A DNA stretch of 64,000 nucleotides from Oscillatoria acuminata PCC 6304. GTDB lineage: Bacteria; Cyanobacteriota; Cyanobacteriia; Cyanobacteriales; Laspinemataceae. The notes under the pieces were generated by a model that saw only the letters and a list, made by a program, of their open reading frames with translations, did not search any database and had not been told where the DNA came from. Below, piece after piece: positions 63,663 through 64,000 of this stretch (positions are counted from its first letter, which is position 1; every line of letters begins with the position of its first letter). The position numbers and the translations under genes are program-made. Location of the stretch: the NCBI RefSeq assembly GCF_000317105.1, contig NC_019693.1, forward strand, positions 4,217,227 through 4,281,226, given 5' to 3'.

Positions 63663-64000
63663 TTAGCCCGCAACCACTTGAATTTCAACTTCAGCGGTAA
63701 CGTCGGGGTGTAATTTGATTTGTGCCTTATAGAACCCAGTCTTGCTAATGGCAGGCAGGGTAATCCCACGGCGATCGATTTCTTCGTTGGTAGCCGCTTG
63801 GATGACTTCCGCCACTTCGCGATCGGTAACCGTCCCGAAAATCGCATCCCCTTCCCCAACGGATTTGGAGATGGTAAAGCGTCCAATGGTTTCCAGGGCC
63901 GTTTTCTGAGATTGTGCCTGTTGCTTCTCTTCCAACAGACGTTGCCGTTCTAATTCTCTGCGGCGTTCCACTTGACGGAGAATCCCTGGGGTGGTACGAA
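63663..64000 (-). CDS. rplI: 50S ribosomal protein L9 (3' part)
   Basis: The frame runs from the window edge to 63663, giving about 112 C-terminal residues. It includes [20 protein letters not shown] (linker helix) and the C-terminal domain ([34 protein letters not shown]-like, TAEVEIQVV), matching bacterial L9. The protein binds 23S rRNA at the L1 stalk base. The N-terminus lies outside the window. dnaB is 142 bp downstream on the same strand, a conserved cyanobacterial neighbour. Confidence 0.92.
   Translation of the reverse strand, partial: RTTPGILRQVERRRELERQRLLEEKQQAQSQKTALETIGRFTISKSVGEGDAIFGTVTDREVAEVIQAATNEEIDRRGITLPAISKTGFYKAQIKLHPDVTAEVEIQVVAG

Overview
The window reads as chromosome of a filamentous cyanobacterium, probably an Oscillatoriales-type genome. 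Evidence: very frequent GCGATCGC (HIP1) octamers, a one-helix high-light-inducible protein, a urea ABC transporter with urease genes, a DnaB helicase carrying an intein next to ribosomal protein L9, many very long hybrid sensor kinases, and intergenic palindromic repeats. The genus is inferred from overall style, not from a marker gene. No rRNA, CRISPR array, prophage or full-length transposase was seen.

Layout. 1-13.7 kb: two tandem paralogous Ser/Thr kinase-ATPase-GAF(-histidine kinase) giants (the first cut by the window edge) and a GAF histidine kinase, all on the minus strand. 14.2-16.4 kb: an ECF sigma factor, a membrane protein probably acting as anti-sigma, and a Spy-like periplasmic protein, ending in an intrinsic terminator. 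16.4-19.8 kb: gene-poor, with repeats and small proteins. 19.8-22 kb: an overlapping DgcN-like (DUF1611)/enolase-superfamily racemase pair that may handle D-glutamate. 22.1-22.7 kb: a nest of miniature mobile elements. 22.7-24 kb: sdhB and an Hli protein. 24.3-34.4 kb: four genes starting with a receiver domain, one of them 2025 aa with many PAS and GAF domains, with c-di-GMP synthesis as the only recognisable output; a collapsed fifth kinase lies upstream. 35-39.7 kb: a methyltransferase relic, an NlpC/P60 hydrolase, a STAS protein and a type II NADH dehydrogenase.

39.8-49.4 kb, all on the minus strand: ureE-F-G, urtA-B-C-D-E, ureD-A-B. This covers urea import, urease structural subunits beta and gamma, and all four accessory proteins, but ureC (the catalytic alpha subunit) is absent and ndh lies where it would be expected. 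49.7-57.7 kb: tRNA-Thr(CGU), an orphan sensor kinase, a GGDEF protein, a GST, an HtrA-type protease, an acyltransferase, a zinc-ribbon membrane protein, a phasin-like protein and an FKBP isomerase. 57.9-59.8 kb: a convergent type II-like restriction-modification pair. 60-64 kb: a nuclease-fold protein, dnaB with a 496-aa intein in its P-loop, and the 3' part of rplI.

The most noteworthy items are: a miniature element family (inverted ends GGGAGCATCTCAATTT) whose copies are flanked by 8-bp target duplications, with one copy split by a second element family; the DgcN/DgcA-like pair; the split urease locus; the P-loop intein; the internally deleted hybrid kinase; and the ECF/anti-sigma/Spy operon. 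Nothing in the window is clearly a wholly new system; these are the best candidates.
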